DNA of 64,000 nt from Rhizobium sp. ZPR4. Lineage in GTDB: Bacteria > Pseudomonadota > Alphaproteobacteria > Rhizobiales > Rhizobiaceae. Both the position numbers and the translations under genes were made by a program. Each line of letters begins with the position of its first letter. The first letter of the stretch is position 1. The notes under the pieces are model-generated. The model searched no databases, had not been told where the DNA came from, and saw nothing but the letters and a program-made list of their open reading frames with translations. Shown here piece after piece: positions 26,076 through 34,659 of this stretch. The stretch is from assembly GCF_040215725.1 (NCBI RefSeq), contig NZ_CP157967.1, positions 930,001 through 994,000 on the forward strand, written 5' to 3'.

Positions 26076-27182
26076 CTAGCCCGCGCCGCTGAGAGGTTCA
26101 AAACGTATGCCGGGAAATGTCGGACTGGCATACAGCCGCATTTTCTCGATCGAATGTCGCGTGGCATCGCGGGCAGAGAGCCGCCGCACGCGGTCGCCGA
26201 TGAGCAGGTCGATAGCGGCCAGCCACTCGTCGGCGGTATTGCCGATGTGAAGTTCCTCGGCAACGACGCATCGTTCGAAAGTCGGGCATCGGGAAAATAT
26301 GGCTGCTGCCTGCAGGCGGCTGATGTCGATCCGCTTGGTATCCGAGCGGCTCGCATTCGTCCTTCCCGACAAAAGAGGAGCCAGAGCGATATCGGCTTGG
26401 TGATGTGTTGTCTTTGCGAGATAGGCCGGCCAGGGGAGCGGCGGGATGATCGTCATTCTCGCGGGGTCGATCCCTTGCAGAGCCCAGCGTTTAGCAAGAG
26501 CGTCGGCAGCAAAAACCTCGAAATGCAGGTTGCCGTGTTTTTCCATCGCGGCTCTGACGATCGGCATGAGGAACTCGTGTTCGCGGCGATGCACGCCGGT
26601 GGCATGGTAGACCATCCTCAGCGGCGCGGCTCCGTCATCCCTGCCATTGACCACGATTTCTGTCGCATTCGCGGGAAGCGGGGGCAGGATATCGATCCGA
26701 TGACTGCTCATCGCGAGCGCGTTTGCCAGGGGTTCGGTCGAGGTCCAGACATGAGTGAGGAGCCTATTGACCCTCGGCATTGGGCGGACAGCCAATTTGA
26801 TCAGCCTGAACTTATAGAGCCAACCTGCCTCGTTGCCGGTCACGACGGCGGGAATGTCGTCGTCGACGAAATAGGCGACCCCGGCGAGTATGTCCCGCCT
26901 TTCTTCCAGCCAGCGCAATTGCGGCTGCTTGATGTAGCGGCAGATAATGACGAAGAGCCCGTCGCTATCGATAGCGTCGAGTGGGTCGTCGAGGCCTTTC
27001 ATAATCACCGGAATATGGCCAAGTGTCTTGGCCCGCTCATCAAGATAGTAACTGAAGCTCGGATTGGGATGGCGCGACAAGATGAGCAGGCGCTTCGCAA
27101 CACGCTCGCCACCGTCCGTCGGAGAGCCCGATGGCCGCGGTCTTGGAAGCATCTGGTAGATGATGTCGCGCAAAACTTGCAT
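26076..27182 (-). CDS. GT-B-like glycosyltransferase-family protein of the polysaccharide cluster
   Basis: A protein of 368-375 residues. The layout suggests a GT-B glycosyltransferase: an N-terminal half with RLLILSRHPNPSFSYYLDERAK, VIICRYIKQPQLRWLEE and VAYFVDDDIPAV, and a C-terminal half with LRMVYHATGVHRREHEFL, FEVFAADALAKRW, ADIALAPLLSG and SDTKRIDISRLQAAAI. The usual GT4 E-x7-E motif is not clear; SRSDTKRIDISRLQAAA sits where it should be, with Asp replacing Glu. Activity is therefore inferred from fold and context only. The start could be GTG at 27203, overlapping the upstream KpsE-like gene by 4 bases (GTGA), or ATG at 27182 with GGAAG before it; I prefer the ATG. Confidence 0.65.
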   Translation of the reverse strand: MQVLRDIIYQMLPRPRPSGSPTDGGERVAKRLLILSRHPNPSFSYYLDERAKTLGHIPVIMKGLDDPLDAIDSDGLFVIICRYIKQPQLRWLEERRDILAGVAYFVDDDIPAVVTGNEAGWLYKFRLIKLAVRPMPRVNRLLTHVWTSTEPLANALAMSSHRIDILPPLPANATEIVVNGRDDGAAPLRMVYHATGVHRREHEFLMPIVRAAMEKHGNLHFEVFAADALAKRWALQGIDPARMTIIPPLPWPAYLAKTTHHQADIALAPLLSGRTNASRSDTKRIDISRLQAAAIFSRCPTFERCVVAEELHIGNTADEWLAAIDLLIGDRVRRLSARDATRHSIEKMRLYASPTFPGIRFEPLSGAG

Positions 27183-27199
27183 GGGGCTTCCGCGCAAAA

Positions 27200-28465
27200 T
27201 CACGCCAGGCGACTTCGGAGATTTGCAAGGATGCCGAAAACAGCACCCCAGGCCAGGAGCGTCACGCCCAAGATTCCGGCGATCCAGAGCGCCCGCTGGG
27301 GATACTCGGCCTCGTCGGGCAGGCTGGGCGCCAGAAACGTATCGAGGTACAGCAGCTGCTGCTTGCTGACGAACTTGACCTGCTCCAGCGTCTTCATGCT
27401 GGTGGCAAATTGCTGCTCGGCAAGGCTCTGCTCCAGTTCGCGCTGTGACATATCCACGGAAACATCCGCGAGATTCTGTTCGGATTTGTTCTGGCCCGCG
27501 ACTTGGTTGTTGAGCTGATCGATCTGCTTCTGCCTGCTATCGATCTCGCGTTTCAACACGCGCATCTGCGGTGCATCGGGGGAGACCGTTCCAAGCAGCG
27601 CATCATATTTCTGCTGAAGCTCTATCCTCTCCTTTTGCACGGATGAGATCAAGTTGGTGATAACGGCTGACGATCCCTCGACACTGAGGACGCCTGTCTG
27701 GTTGCGCGCAATCAAAAGCTGATCCCGCGCCTTCTGCAGTTGATCCTTTGCATTGTCGAGATTCGCCTGGGCGGTTGCGATGACGTCGCGCCAGATGCGA
27801 GTGTTGACGTCGTTGACAACGACTTCGGACGCGGCGACAACCTCGCGCAATACCTTCTGGGCATCGGCCGCGGTGAAAGCGCGTGCCTTGACCGTCACGA
27901 TCCCGCTGTTCGCATCGATTTTGATGGAAACCATGTCTTCCCAGTAATTGAGCAGCTTTTCCGAGCTCGCATCCTTTTTCAGGCGCGCAATCCGATCGAT
28001 CGACTCATTGCCGTAGATCTTTTGAAAGTCGACCCTTTCCTCGAGCGCGGTAACCATATCCTTGCTCTTGATGAAGTTGGTGACGATCAGGGTGTTCTGG
28101 ACGATCTGCGCCGGCGGCAGGCCGGTCACCTTCGTAAGCTGATTGCTCCCGAGTGCGGGCGTGGACGTGCGGACCGTAAAGCGCGTTTCCGATTGATACT
28201 GATCGGACGCAACGCAGGTAAAATAGTAGATCGAAGCTATATTGGGGACGACAAGCAGCAGAAAGGTCGATGCCAGGATGGCCTTGCTGATGATCTGCTG
28301 CATCGGACGCGGCCGCAGGCCGACAGCCTTGAACAGCTGGCTGCGCCTCGATGTCGAGAAGCGCAGCTTTCGCGCGGTCACCGACAGATTCGTGGCCACG
28401 TTCCGGCTATGCTCCGTCGCGCTGAGCTGAAGCGTTTTTGGCGCGTTTTCGGTATCATGAGCCAT
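27200..28465 (-). CDS. KpsE/Wzz-type capsule polysaccharide export inner-membrane protein (copy 1)
   Basis: A 421-residue inner-membrane and periplasmic protein of the polysaccharide co-polymerase type. There is a cytoplasmic N-terminus of about 60 residues, TM1 at AILASTFLLLVVPNIASIYYF, then a long periplasmic section rich in coiled coil (TAQANLDNAKDQLQKARDQLL and IDSRQKQIDQLNNQVAG), and TM2 near the C-terminus (IAGILGVTLLAWGAVFGIL). The conserved proline-containing segment before TM2 reads APSLPDEAEYPQR, as in KpsE. In group 2/3 capsule systems KpsE links the KpsMT ABC transporter to the outer-membrane export channel. It is separated by only 29 bases from the KpsT-like gene. It resembles rkpR of rhizobia in layout, but I do not assign the symbol. 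Confidence 0.88.
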   Translation of the reverse strand: MAHDTENAPKTLQLSATEHSRNVATNLSVTARKLRFSTSRRSQLFKAVGLRPRPMQQIISKAILASTFLLLVVPNIASIYYFTCVASDQYQSETRFTVRTSTPALGSNQLTKVTGLPPAQIVQNTLIVTNFIKSKDMVTALEERVDFQKIYGNESIDRIARLKKDASSEKLLNYWEDMVSIKIDANSGIVTVKARAFTAADAQKVLREVVAASEVVVNDVNTRIWRDVIATAQANLDNAKDQLQKARDQLLIARNQTGVLSVEGSSAVITNLISSVQKERIELQQKYDALLGTVSPDAPQMRVLKREIDSRQKQIDQLNNQVAGQNKSEQNLADVSVDMSQRELEQSLAEQQFATSMKTLEQVKFVSKQQLLYLDTFLAPSLPDEAEYPQRALWIAGILGVTLLAWGAVFGILANLRSRLA

Positions 28466-28494
28466 ATTGGGCCTTGCCGTCGATCCCTGGTCGT

Positions 28495-29148
28495 CTATCG
28501 ATTCAATCTATAATAGGCTTCGATAGCCTGCTCTACCTTATCGAAGACGATAAGTCTGCCATCGACAAGTACAATACCCCTGTCGCAATGTGTATTAATC
28601 ATGCTCATGCTATGGGACACCATGATAATATCGGAATTCTTGCGCCTGTTCTCGAATGCGATGCGGCAGCGTTCCTGGAAGCGCGCATCGCCGACGGCAA
28701 GAACCTCGTCCACCAGATAGCATTCGAACTCGATGGCCATTGAGAGCCCGAATGCCAATCGCGCGCTCATGCCCGAGGAGTAGGTGCGCACCGGCGCGTC
28801 GAGGTAGTCTCCCAACTCGGCGAACTCTTCGACGAAGCGGGAGACGCGCCTGACATCCTCACCATAAGCGCGCGCAACGAAATGAACATTGGCTCGCCCC
28901 GTCATGAGGGGATTGAAGCCGCTGCCGAGGCCTAGCGGCCAGGATACCCGGACATTCTTGCTGATCTTGCCTGAATTCGGCAGCATCGTGCCTGCAATCA
29001 TGCGGATCGTCGTCGATTTTCCGGCACCGTTCACGCCGAGCAGGCCATAGGAATAACCGGATTCGAACTCACAATGCACTCGGTCGAGAATGACCTTCTT
29101 GCCGCTTTGCGTCTTGAAGAATTTCGAGACGTTCTTGAAGCTGATCAT
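28495..29148 (-). CDS. KpsT-type capsule polysaccharide ABC transporter ATPase
   Basis: A 217-residue ATPase. Walker A is GVNGAGKST at residues 38-46, the signature is TYSSGMSARLAFGLSMAIE, Walker B is CYLVDEVLAVGD, and the His switch is VSHSMSM. The SSGMSARL form of the signature and the size near 219 are diagnostic of KpsT/BexA-type exporters of capsule polysaccharide. ATG at 29148 follows GGGGAAA; the frame is open farther upstream but overlaps the neighbouring gene. It lies between two KpsE-like genes. The matching permease KpsM, usually adjacent, was not found anywhere in the window. Confidence 0.93.
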   Translation of the reverse strand: MISFKNVSKFFKTQSGKKVILDRVHCEFESGYSYGLLGVNGAGKSTTIRMIAGTMLPNSGKISKNVRVSWPLGLGSGFNPLMTGRANVHFVARAYGEDVRRVSRFVEEFAELGDYLDAPVRTYSSGMSARLAFGLSMAIEFECYLVDEVLAVGDARFQERCRIAFENRRKNSDIIMVSHSMSMINTHCDRGIVLVDGRLIVFDKVEQAIEAYYRLNR

Positions 29149-29161
29149 GGTGTTTCCCCGC

Positions 29162-30442
29162 TCATATCCGGTGATCCTCGACGGATGCCCAGATAAGAGA
29201 GAGCGTTGCCCAGGTGACAACAAGTGCAAGCAATATAATCAGTGGCGTACTGACGCGACGCGGAAAGATCGATTCGTCCGGCAGTACCGGCTTGACGAAA
29301 ACGGCGAGATAGAGCGTCTTGCGCAGAGCTTCGGCGAGCACGGCATCGTAGTTCTTCTGTGCACTTTCGTAGAGCTTTTCCGCGATCATACGATCGGTCT
29401 CCAGCCTGGAATAGTCCAGCAGAGCCTTTGCAAGGCTCGCATTCTCAGGGCCTGTCAACTCCGATCTCATCTTCTCGATCTGTGCATCGAGGCTGTCCTT
29501 GGCGAGATTAAGCTGCTGATAGGTCGGAGAATTCTGGGCGTTGGACTGCCGCATGACGAAGAGACGCGTTTCGAATTCCAGCTTTTGCGCAAGCAGCCCT
29601 GTCAGAAGCGTGCCGTTGTTCTGCGCCTGTGTCTGCGGGCTCAGAAGGCCGGATGCGTTTTGGAACTGGTTGAGGGCGATCAGTGTGTCGCCATAGGTCT
29701 TGCCGCTTTTCTGGACGTCGGCCTTCATGCTCTGCACGATGTCGTTGCGCGCCCGTTCGGAAAGCTCGTTGATGAGCTTTTCGCTTTCCTCGATGATCGC
29801 ATCTGCAAGCTTGACGGAATCATCGGGCGAGAAGGTTCTGACCTTCAGCGTGATGATGCCGGAAGTCACGTCTATGTAAGCGCTGACGTGATCGTTCCAG
29901 TATTTCAGAAACTCTTCGTCGGACCGCGACGAGCTGAATCGCGACAGGAAATCCGTATCCTGCCGGATGAACATCGATCGATAATCGATTTTCTTGCCGA
30001 TCCGGTTCAGAATTTCCGTTGAGTGGATGAAGCTGGTGACGACATAGGCGTCTTGCGAAGCCGAGCGCATGTTGAGAGCGCTGGTGGCTCCACCGGAATC
30101 ACCACCATCGCTGGTGTCGCCTGTTCCCGACACGGCACGGACGGCGAAGCGCGCTTCCGCCACATATTGATTGGAAGCGATGAAGGCGTAATAGATCGAG
30201 CTTGCCAGGAACGGCAGGATGACGAGCAGGACAAAGCCGATGAGTCTCAGCGGCGGCTTGCCGCCCGATTGTGTTTCAGGCTCGTTGTCATCATGCACTG
30301 GTATGTATTCAACATCCTCGAGATCGGTGCGCGCATGTTGCGCCGGCAGCCTGCGCCGAAACAGCGAAGGCAGGATATGACGGCTCGTTTTTACCCGCGG
30401 AGAGTCCTGAACTATCGCGTCTTCAATGACTGGCTTCGGCAT
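29162..30442 (-). CDS. KpsE/Wzz-type capsule polysaccharide export inner-membrane protein (copy 2)
   Basis: A 426-residue protein with the same plan as copy 1 at 27200. It has a cytoplasmic tail of about 65 residues, TM1 at IGFVLLVILPFLASSIYYAFIASNQY, a coiled periplasmic region (QKLEFETRLFVMRQSNAQ to KMRSELTG), then FVKPVLPDESIFPRR, and TM2 at PLIILLALVVTWATLSLIW. The ASNQYVAEARFAVR segment after TM1 parallels ASDQYQSETRFTVR in copy 1, showing common descent. ATG at 30442 is one base after the stop of the preceding gene (TGACATG), so translation is coupled. A TTG at 30454 is also in frame. Two KpsE-like proteins around one KpsT is unusual. Confidence 0.88.
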   Translation of the reverse strand: MPKPVIEDAIVQDSPRVKTSRHILPSLFRRRLPAQHARTDLEDVEYIPVHDDNEPETQSGGKPPLRLIGFVLLVILPFLASSIYYAFIASNQYVAEARFAVRAVSGTGDTSDGGDSGGATSALNMRSASQDAYVVTSFIHSTEILNRIGKKIDYRSMFIRQDTDFLSRFSSSRSDEEFLKYWNDHVSAYIDVTSGIITLKVRTFSPDDSVKLADAIIEESEKLINELSERARNDIVQSMKADVQKSGKTYGDTLIALNQFQNASGLLSPQTQAQNNGTLLTGLLAQKLEFETRLFVMRQSNAQNSPTYQQLNLAKDSLDAQIEKMRSELTGPENASLAKALLDYSRLETDRMIAEKLYESAQKNYDAVLAEALRKTLYLAVFVKPVLPDESIFPRRVSTPLIILLALVVTWATLSLIWASVEDHRI

Positions 30443-30443
30443 G

Positions 30444-31508
30444 TCAGTTTGCAATCGTTTCCGGCAATTCGGGCGCGGCTGGTTTCATCGCCTGACGCAC
30501 ATAGTGATCGAAAATCAAATCCTCTTCGAGCATAAGCTCGGCAATATGCAATGAACGCAACCTTGCCGCAACGTCTTCAAGGGTGCTGTGTCTGGGTGGC
30601 AATGGAAAATCGTCAACCGCAACCCCGATGAGCTCGCTGAGCGCTTGCTGAAAATAAAGACTGTCCGTATCGAAACCGACAATGGCAAAGCGCGCGAGAA
30701 GGTCGATCGCAGTTGCGACATCGCCGCGTGTCACCGTCTGTTCCGGTATGGTCGTGGCCAATTGTCGGGTGACCGGAGATACCAGAACGTTTCTGACACT
30801 CTGAGGCGCTTTCTTCAGGGCCGCCTTGAGAGAGGCCTCGTTTTCGAGGCTCACCTCGGCAAAATGCTCCGCAGCAGGCGCCAGGATGATCTTGTCGCGA
30901 TCGCCGAAGAAGGAAATCTGAGTTTTCGCCATTCGTTTCAGAAGGAATATCCGCAGAGCAAGTTCGTAATAGGGATCGGTAAGCAGAACGATGGCTTTGA
31001 ATCCCTTGTCGAGGAACTCTTCATAATTGCGCATCAACAGCCGACCACTAATATAGATCGACTCGATGGCGTTCAGATGAAAGGCTTGGAGGGTCGTTTC
31101 GTGACCGAAGCGCTCGACGGATGAAAGCTCATATTGAAAGTTGCGACCGCAATAGTAGTCGAATTTGACCATTGGCAGCAGTTGTGTCTCAAGCCGTACG
31201 ACTTTCAACGGTATTGTGTTCGATACTTGCGGCCGCCGATAGATCAATAGTCCGGACTTGGCGTCATGGATCATCAGCGACGTGCGTTCCACGAGATCCG
31301 GTATGATTGTCGTATCGAGCCTGAACCCCACATGACCATCTTCGTGCCGTCCCGAGTCGATGACCGCCTGTTTGAGCTGGTTGCATGGCAGTATCATCAG
31401 ATCGCCGTCGGCGTCAGAGATTCTGATCTGGGGTCTGTCGGAAAAGCCATCGGGGATCAGATAGCCCTCGATAACATTGCCATGGTCATATTCGAGATTA
31501 AAAAGCAC
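30444..31508 (-). CDS. Unrecognised 354-residue protein in the polysaccharide export operon
   Basis: I do not recognise this family. The protein is soluble, with no signal peptide or membrane helix. Two parts can be seen. The first is a beta-rich N-terminal section of about 150 residues (LEYDHGNVIEGYLIPDGFSDRPQIRI, SLMIHDAKSGLLIYRR). The second is an alpha/beta C-terminal section (YEEFLDKGFKAIVLLTDPYYELALRIFLLKRM, then a helical region ending LEEDLIFDHYVRQAM). The first part includes YELSSVERFGHETTLQAFHLNAIES, which recalls sulfotransferase or nucleotide-binding accessory proteins, but no catalytic motif is convincing. The start is GTG at 31508 with GGAG about 10 bases upstream. It is coupled to the second KpsE gene, so a role in synthesis, length control or regulation of export is likely. 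Confidence 0.75.
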   Translation of the reverse strand: MLFNLEYDHGNVIEGYLIPDGFSDRPQIRISDADGDLMILPCNQLKQAVIDSGRHEDGHVGFRLDTTIIPDLVERTSLMIHDAKSGLLIYRRPQVSNTIPLKVVRLETQLLPMVKFDYYCGRNFQYELSSVERFGHETTLQAFHLNAIESIYISGRLLMRNYEEFLDKGFKAIVLLTDPYYELALRIFLLKRMAKTQISFFGDRDKIILAPAAEHFAEVSLENEASLKAALKKAPQSVRNVLVSPVTRQLATTIPEQTVTRGDVATAIDLLARFAIVGFDTDSLYFQQALSELIGVAVDDFPLPPRHSTLEDVAARLRSLHIAELMLEEDLIFDHYVRQAMKPAAPELPETIAN

Positions 31509-31648
31509 GGAGTTTCTCCGGCGCTTTTACCAGATCGGCACAAGGCCGAAATTGGTTCTGGAGTGAGGTCATTGCGCCCTGCGTAGTATTACATCTATCA
31601 AGATGCCTATCGATATCGCAAATGTCGGGCCTTGGCATTCGAACCTCG

Positions 31649-32485
31649 TCAGGCGTCGCTCGGCGCTTTTCGCGCCAGCAGCGAGAAACTGGGGCCGCCT
31701 GGATGGCTCAGATTTTCGTCCCTGATGACAACATCATTGAAGCCGAATGTACGCAGCAGCATCAGTATGTCATCCCTGTGCATCCAAAAGTGTCGGTCCT
31801 TCATGCCGCCGCAGAAAGACGCATTGGCATTGGCATGGTGATAGCTACGCTCGTAGTAGCGCACTGCAACGCTATCTATCAGTTTCGTCTCCACTTTGCC
31901 GCTGAAGGGCAGCCACCGCACGTCACCCTCGGGCATCGCGTCCTCAAGGACGAAGTGCGTCCAAATGAAAACCGCATTCGATCGCTTTGCCAGCAGACGA
32001 AGAAACTCGCCGGGGTCGGCCATATGGTAAAGAACCCCCGATGCAAGCGCAAAGTCGTAGATCTCTTCACCTTCCGTCAGCCACGTCTGAATGTCGCCGA
32101 GCATGAAAGAGGCAGTGTCGATATTCAGGATCTGCTTGGTAACCAGACATCTTAAAAAACAGAGACGGTTTGCTTCGATCGCATCAATCCGCGCCGGGCG
32201 ATGGCAATTCAGCATATGGGTATGCATTCCCTCAAGCGGGCCGACTTCGAGAACGATCCTGCCTTCTATCGATCCGAATGTGCGCAATGCCCAATCGATG
32301 CGGTCGTCCGCATAAAGAGGCAGGTTGCCGGCATTGAGGCCGAATTCCGGCGGAAACGCACAGTTCCATCCTTGAAGCGCATTGATGGCGTTTTGGTGAG
32401 CTGGTCTGCCTTGCTCGTACTGATCGAATATCTCCAGGGGACTTTTCGATGCTTTTTTCTGAGAGCGCTTTGAAAAACCAAGCAT
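31649..32485 (-). CDS. SAM-dependent class I methyltransferase
   Basis: A 278-residue soluble protein. Motif I of the SAM-binding Rossmann fold is IVLEVGPLEGMHTHML; motif II is RIDAIEANRLCFLRC (acidic residue at the strand end); FDFALASGVLYHMADPGEFL is the post-motif typical of methyltransf_11/12-type enzymes, with the catalytic-side YHM. The N-terminal 60 residues (PLEIFDQYEQGRPAHQNAINAL) are helical and probably bind substrate. As first gene of the minus-strand arm it probably methylates a sugar of the polysaccharide, or the terminal residue that signals chain length. Start ATG at 32485 follows GAAGG. The next gene is 140 bases downstream. Confidence 0.85.
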   Translation of the reverse strand: MLGFSKRSQKKASKSPLEIFDQYEQGRPAHQNAINALQGWNCAFPPEFGLNAGNLPLYADDRIDWALRTFGSIEGRIVLEVGPLEGMHTHMLNCHRPARIDAIEANRLCFLRCLVTKQILNIDTASFMLGDIQTWLTEGEEIYDFALASGVLYHMADPGEFLRLLAKRSNAVFIWTHFVLEDAMPEGDVRWLPFSGKVETKLIDSVAVRYYERSYHHANANASFCGGMKDRHFWMHRDDILMLLRTFGFNDVVIRDENLSHPGGPSFSLLARKAPSDA

Positions 32486-33137
32486 TAATACATAACCTTC
32501 ATTTCAATCGGCATCCCGCCGATCCGGAGAAATTATAGGATCGTTTTCACGTTGACGCATAACGGCCCCCAAGCCGCTTTTCGCCTCGCAGCAAGTTGGC
32601 GGAATTTATGAGCGCCGGTGGACAATCGAGGATTGCCGAGACTGATTCGTGGCGGAGCCATTGATACTATCTTGCTGGAGGCAGAAATTCGGCAAGTACC
32701 GATTGTGATGGTCTGTCATCTCTGCGTGGGTTGCGGGTCAGGACTTAACTCTTTTACAGGCAATAGCAATCCCGTGAAAAGCGGCACAAGTACGATTCTG
32801 CGGAACTTCATGTCGCTGGTCGGGCGATTTTTTACTATTGTCGTTACTTAACGGTTCCTTTTTATTTTTCAGAAAATTTTAATTTTAAATCCCCAAATAA
32901 TACTCGTCCAAATTGCTTTGTGCGCCTTTGCCCCTTATAAACCCGATCTGATCGGGCGCTTCTTGAATCCCGGGTGTGTTCAGATGATCGCACCCGATAT
33001 TTTTGATTGTATTCCCGGCGTTTGGGCTTGTTGACGCGCACCCGTTATGCTTTTCAAGGCGTCGATAGATTTGATGCATTCTATGTCGATGTATGCCATC
33101 AGGTAATCACGGCAGCTAATTAGTTTGAGGTTTTCAA
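32486..33137. other. Divergent control region between the two polysaccharide arms
   Basis: About 650 bases without a supported gene; the short open frames have no ribosome site. The AT-rich block 32830-32900 (ACTTAACGG..TTTTTATTTTTCAGAAAATTTTAATTTTAAA) resembles UP-element or nucleoid-protein binding sequence. A 6-bp hairpin CCCGAT/ATCGGG lies near 32942-32956. The methyltransferase operon reads left and rkpU reads right from here. Confidence 0.55.
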
Positions 33138-34316
33138 TTGTTTCGTATTGGCGCCGTACTTTGTTGCGTGGTTCTGGCGGGATGTAATTCCGTTTCGAGC
33201 GAAGGTCCGCTGGCTGGCGCTATTGTGAAGGATGCCGGCCAATCGAGTGTCGAATTGGGTCGCAGAAATGCTGCGGTTTTCGACATTGTCGATATCGACA
33301 GCCGCAGCGCGCGCTTGGTTTCCGACTATGTTTCATCGACACTTAATCGCCGTTTTGGCATGGGCGGTGGCATCGGTCCGGTCGTTATCGGTGTCGGCGA
33401 CGCATTGAAGGTCACGATTTTCGAGGCTGGCGCCGATGGCCTGTTTTCCACGGCGCAATCGAAGCAGGTATCGCTCGATATCGTCGTGCAGCCGGACGGT
33501 ACGGCGGCGATCCCTTATGCCGGCTCAGTTCGATTTGTGGGCAAGACGCTTGACCAGGCTCGTAAGGCAATCCTGGCGGCTCTGGCAACCAAGGCCGTCG
33601 AGCCCGATGTTATCGTGACAAGCATGGGCACGCCGTCGCGAACCGTCACCGTTTCGGGTGCGGTTGGCCGTCCTTCCATGGTTCCGCTCGATCTGACCAA
33701 GGAAAAAATCACCGAGGTTATCGCCAAGGCGGGTGGGCCTGCGACGCAGCCCTACGAAACCTATGTTACGCTGGTTCGGGGCAGCAGAACCGGAACGGTT
33801 CTGCTGAAGTCGATCATCGAGCATCCTTCGGAGGATATCTATGTCCAGCCGGGCGACCAGATTTTCCTTGTCCGCGATCCGAGAACCTTCACCTTGCTCG
33901 GTTCTGTTCGCGGAGACGGCCGTATCGAGTTCGGGGCGAACGATCTGAATCTGCTCGAGGCCGTCGCGCTGGGTCATGGCGCGATCGATGATGCGAGCAA
34001 CGCCAAAGGCTTCTTCCTGTTCCGCTACGAAGAGCCTGAAATCGCCAAGATCCTGCTCGGTCCGGCTCGTTTCCAGGACCTGCTGCGCAAGGGAATGGTG
34101 CCGGATGCCAAGGGACGCTATCCGATCGTCTATCGGTTCGATATGTCCAATCCCGACAGCCTGATCGTAGGACAGACTTTCCCGGTCAAGAGCCGTGATG
34201 TCATCTACGTGTCGCGCCATCCTTCCGTCGACATCAGGAAGTTCTTGAATCTTATCGGTACGCCGCTAGGTATCGCGTCCCAGGGAGCAGCAACAGCGGT
34301 GAATCTGGGGCAGTAA
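33138..34316 (+). CDS. rkpU: Polysaccharide export outer-membrane lipoprotein RkpU (Wza/KpsD-type)
   Basis: A 392-residue protein of the outer-membrane polysaccharide export (OPX) family, which forms the channel through which capsule leaves the cell. The N-terminus ends in a lipobox LAGC with C16 as the acylated residue. The poly_export domain begins IGVGDALKVTIFEAG and continues VVQPDGTAAIPYAGSVRFVGKTLDQARKAI; SLBB-type repeats follow (VTVSGAVGRPSMVPL, ITEVIAKAGG, VQPGDQIFLVRDPRTFTLLGSV). The start must be TTG at 33138: it has GAGG 8 bases upstream, no ATG or GTG upstream in frame before a stop, and it creates the complete signal peptide. It is followed after 343 bases by rkpA, the order known for rhizobial K-antigen rkp-1 regions. 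Confidence 0.9.
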   Translation: MFRIGAVLCCVVLAGCNSVSSEGPLAGAIVKDAGQSSVELGRRNAAVFDIVDIDSRSARLVSDYVSSTLNRRFGMGGGIGPVVIGVGDALKVTIFEAGADGLFSTAQSKQVSLDIVVQPDGTAAIPYAGSVRFVGKTLDQARKAILAALATKAVEPDVIVTSMGTPSRTVTVSGAVGRPSMVPLDLTKEKITEVIAKAGGPATQPYETYVTLVRGSRTGTVLLKSIIEHPSEDIYVQPGDQIFLVRDPRTFTLLGSVRGDGRIEFGANDLNLLEAVALGHGAIDDASNAKGFFLFRYEEPEIAKILLGPARFQDLLRKGMVPDAKGRYPIVYRFDMSNPDSLIVGQTFPVKSRDVIYVSRHPSVDIRKFLNLIGTPLGIASQGAATAVNLGQ

Positions 34317-34659
34317 TCCTGGAAAAATGGAGGGGCAGCGGCTGTGTCTCGTCTACCTGCGCCCCTATTCGTTGGTGGATGCCGACATCTGTATGATTGT
34401 GACGGAACGTGCCTTGTCGGCAACGGAAATTCATCGCGAACTGACTTGTAGAAAACACGACAATCGTCGCAAGCAATAGCTGCGATCTTCGGCTTGGATT
34501 GAAGGGTGTGAGAGATCGCATATTGCATCGGTTGTTGCGCTGCCGCATATTGGTTGCACACGCAGATTTTTTGTCGATAACAACCACAGATAATAATGTG
34601 AGCAGTTGATATTGAATTTGGCCAGTTTGGTGCACTTATTCGAGTATTGCTGAGAGATC
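34317..34659. other. Gene-free interval between rkpU and rkpA
   Basis: About 340 bases. A 50-codon open frame from 34331 exists, but it has only a weak ribosome site and no recognisable protein pattern. The right half, 34560-34650, is AT-rich and probably holds the rkpA promoter; no clear consensus was identified. There is no terminator after rkpU, so read-through into rkpA is possible. Confidence 0.5.

Noticed and set aside
34331..34483. 50-codon open frame between rkpU and rkpA
   Set aside because: Only a weak ribosome site (TGGA close to the ATG), odd composition rich in Arg/Cys/His, no domain; treated as non-coding.
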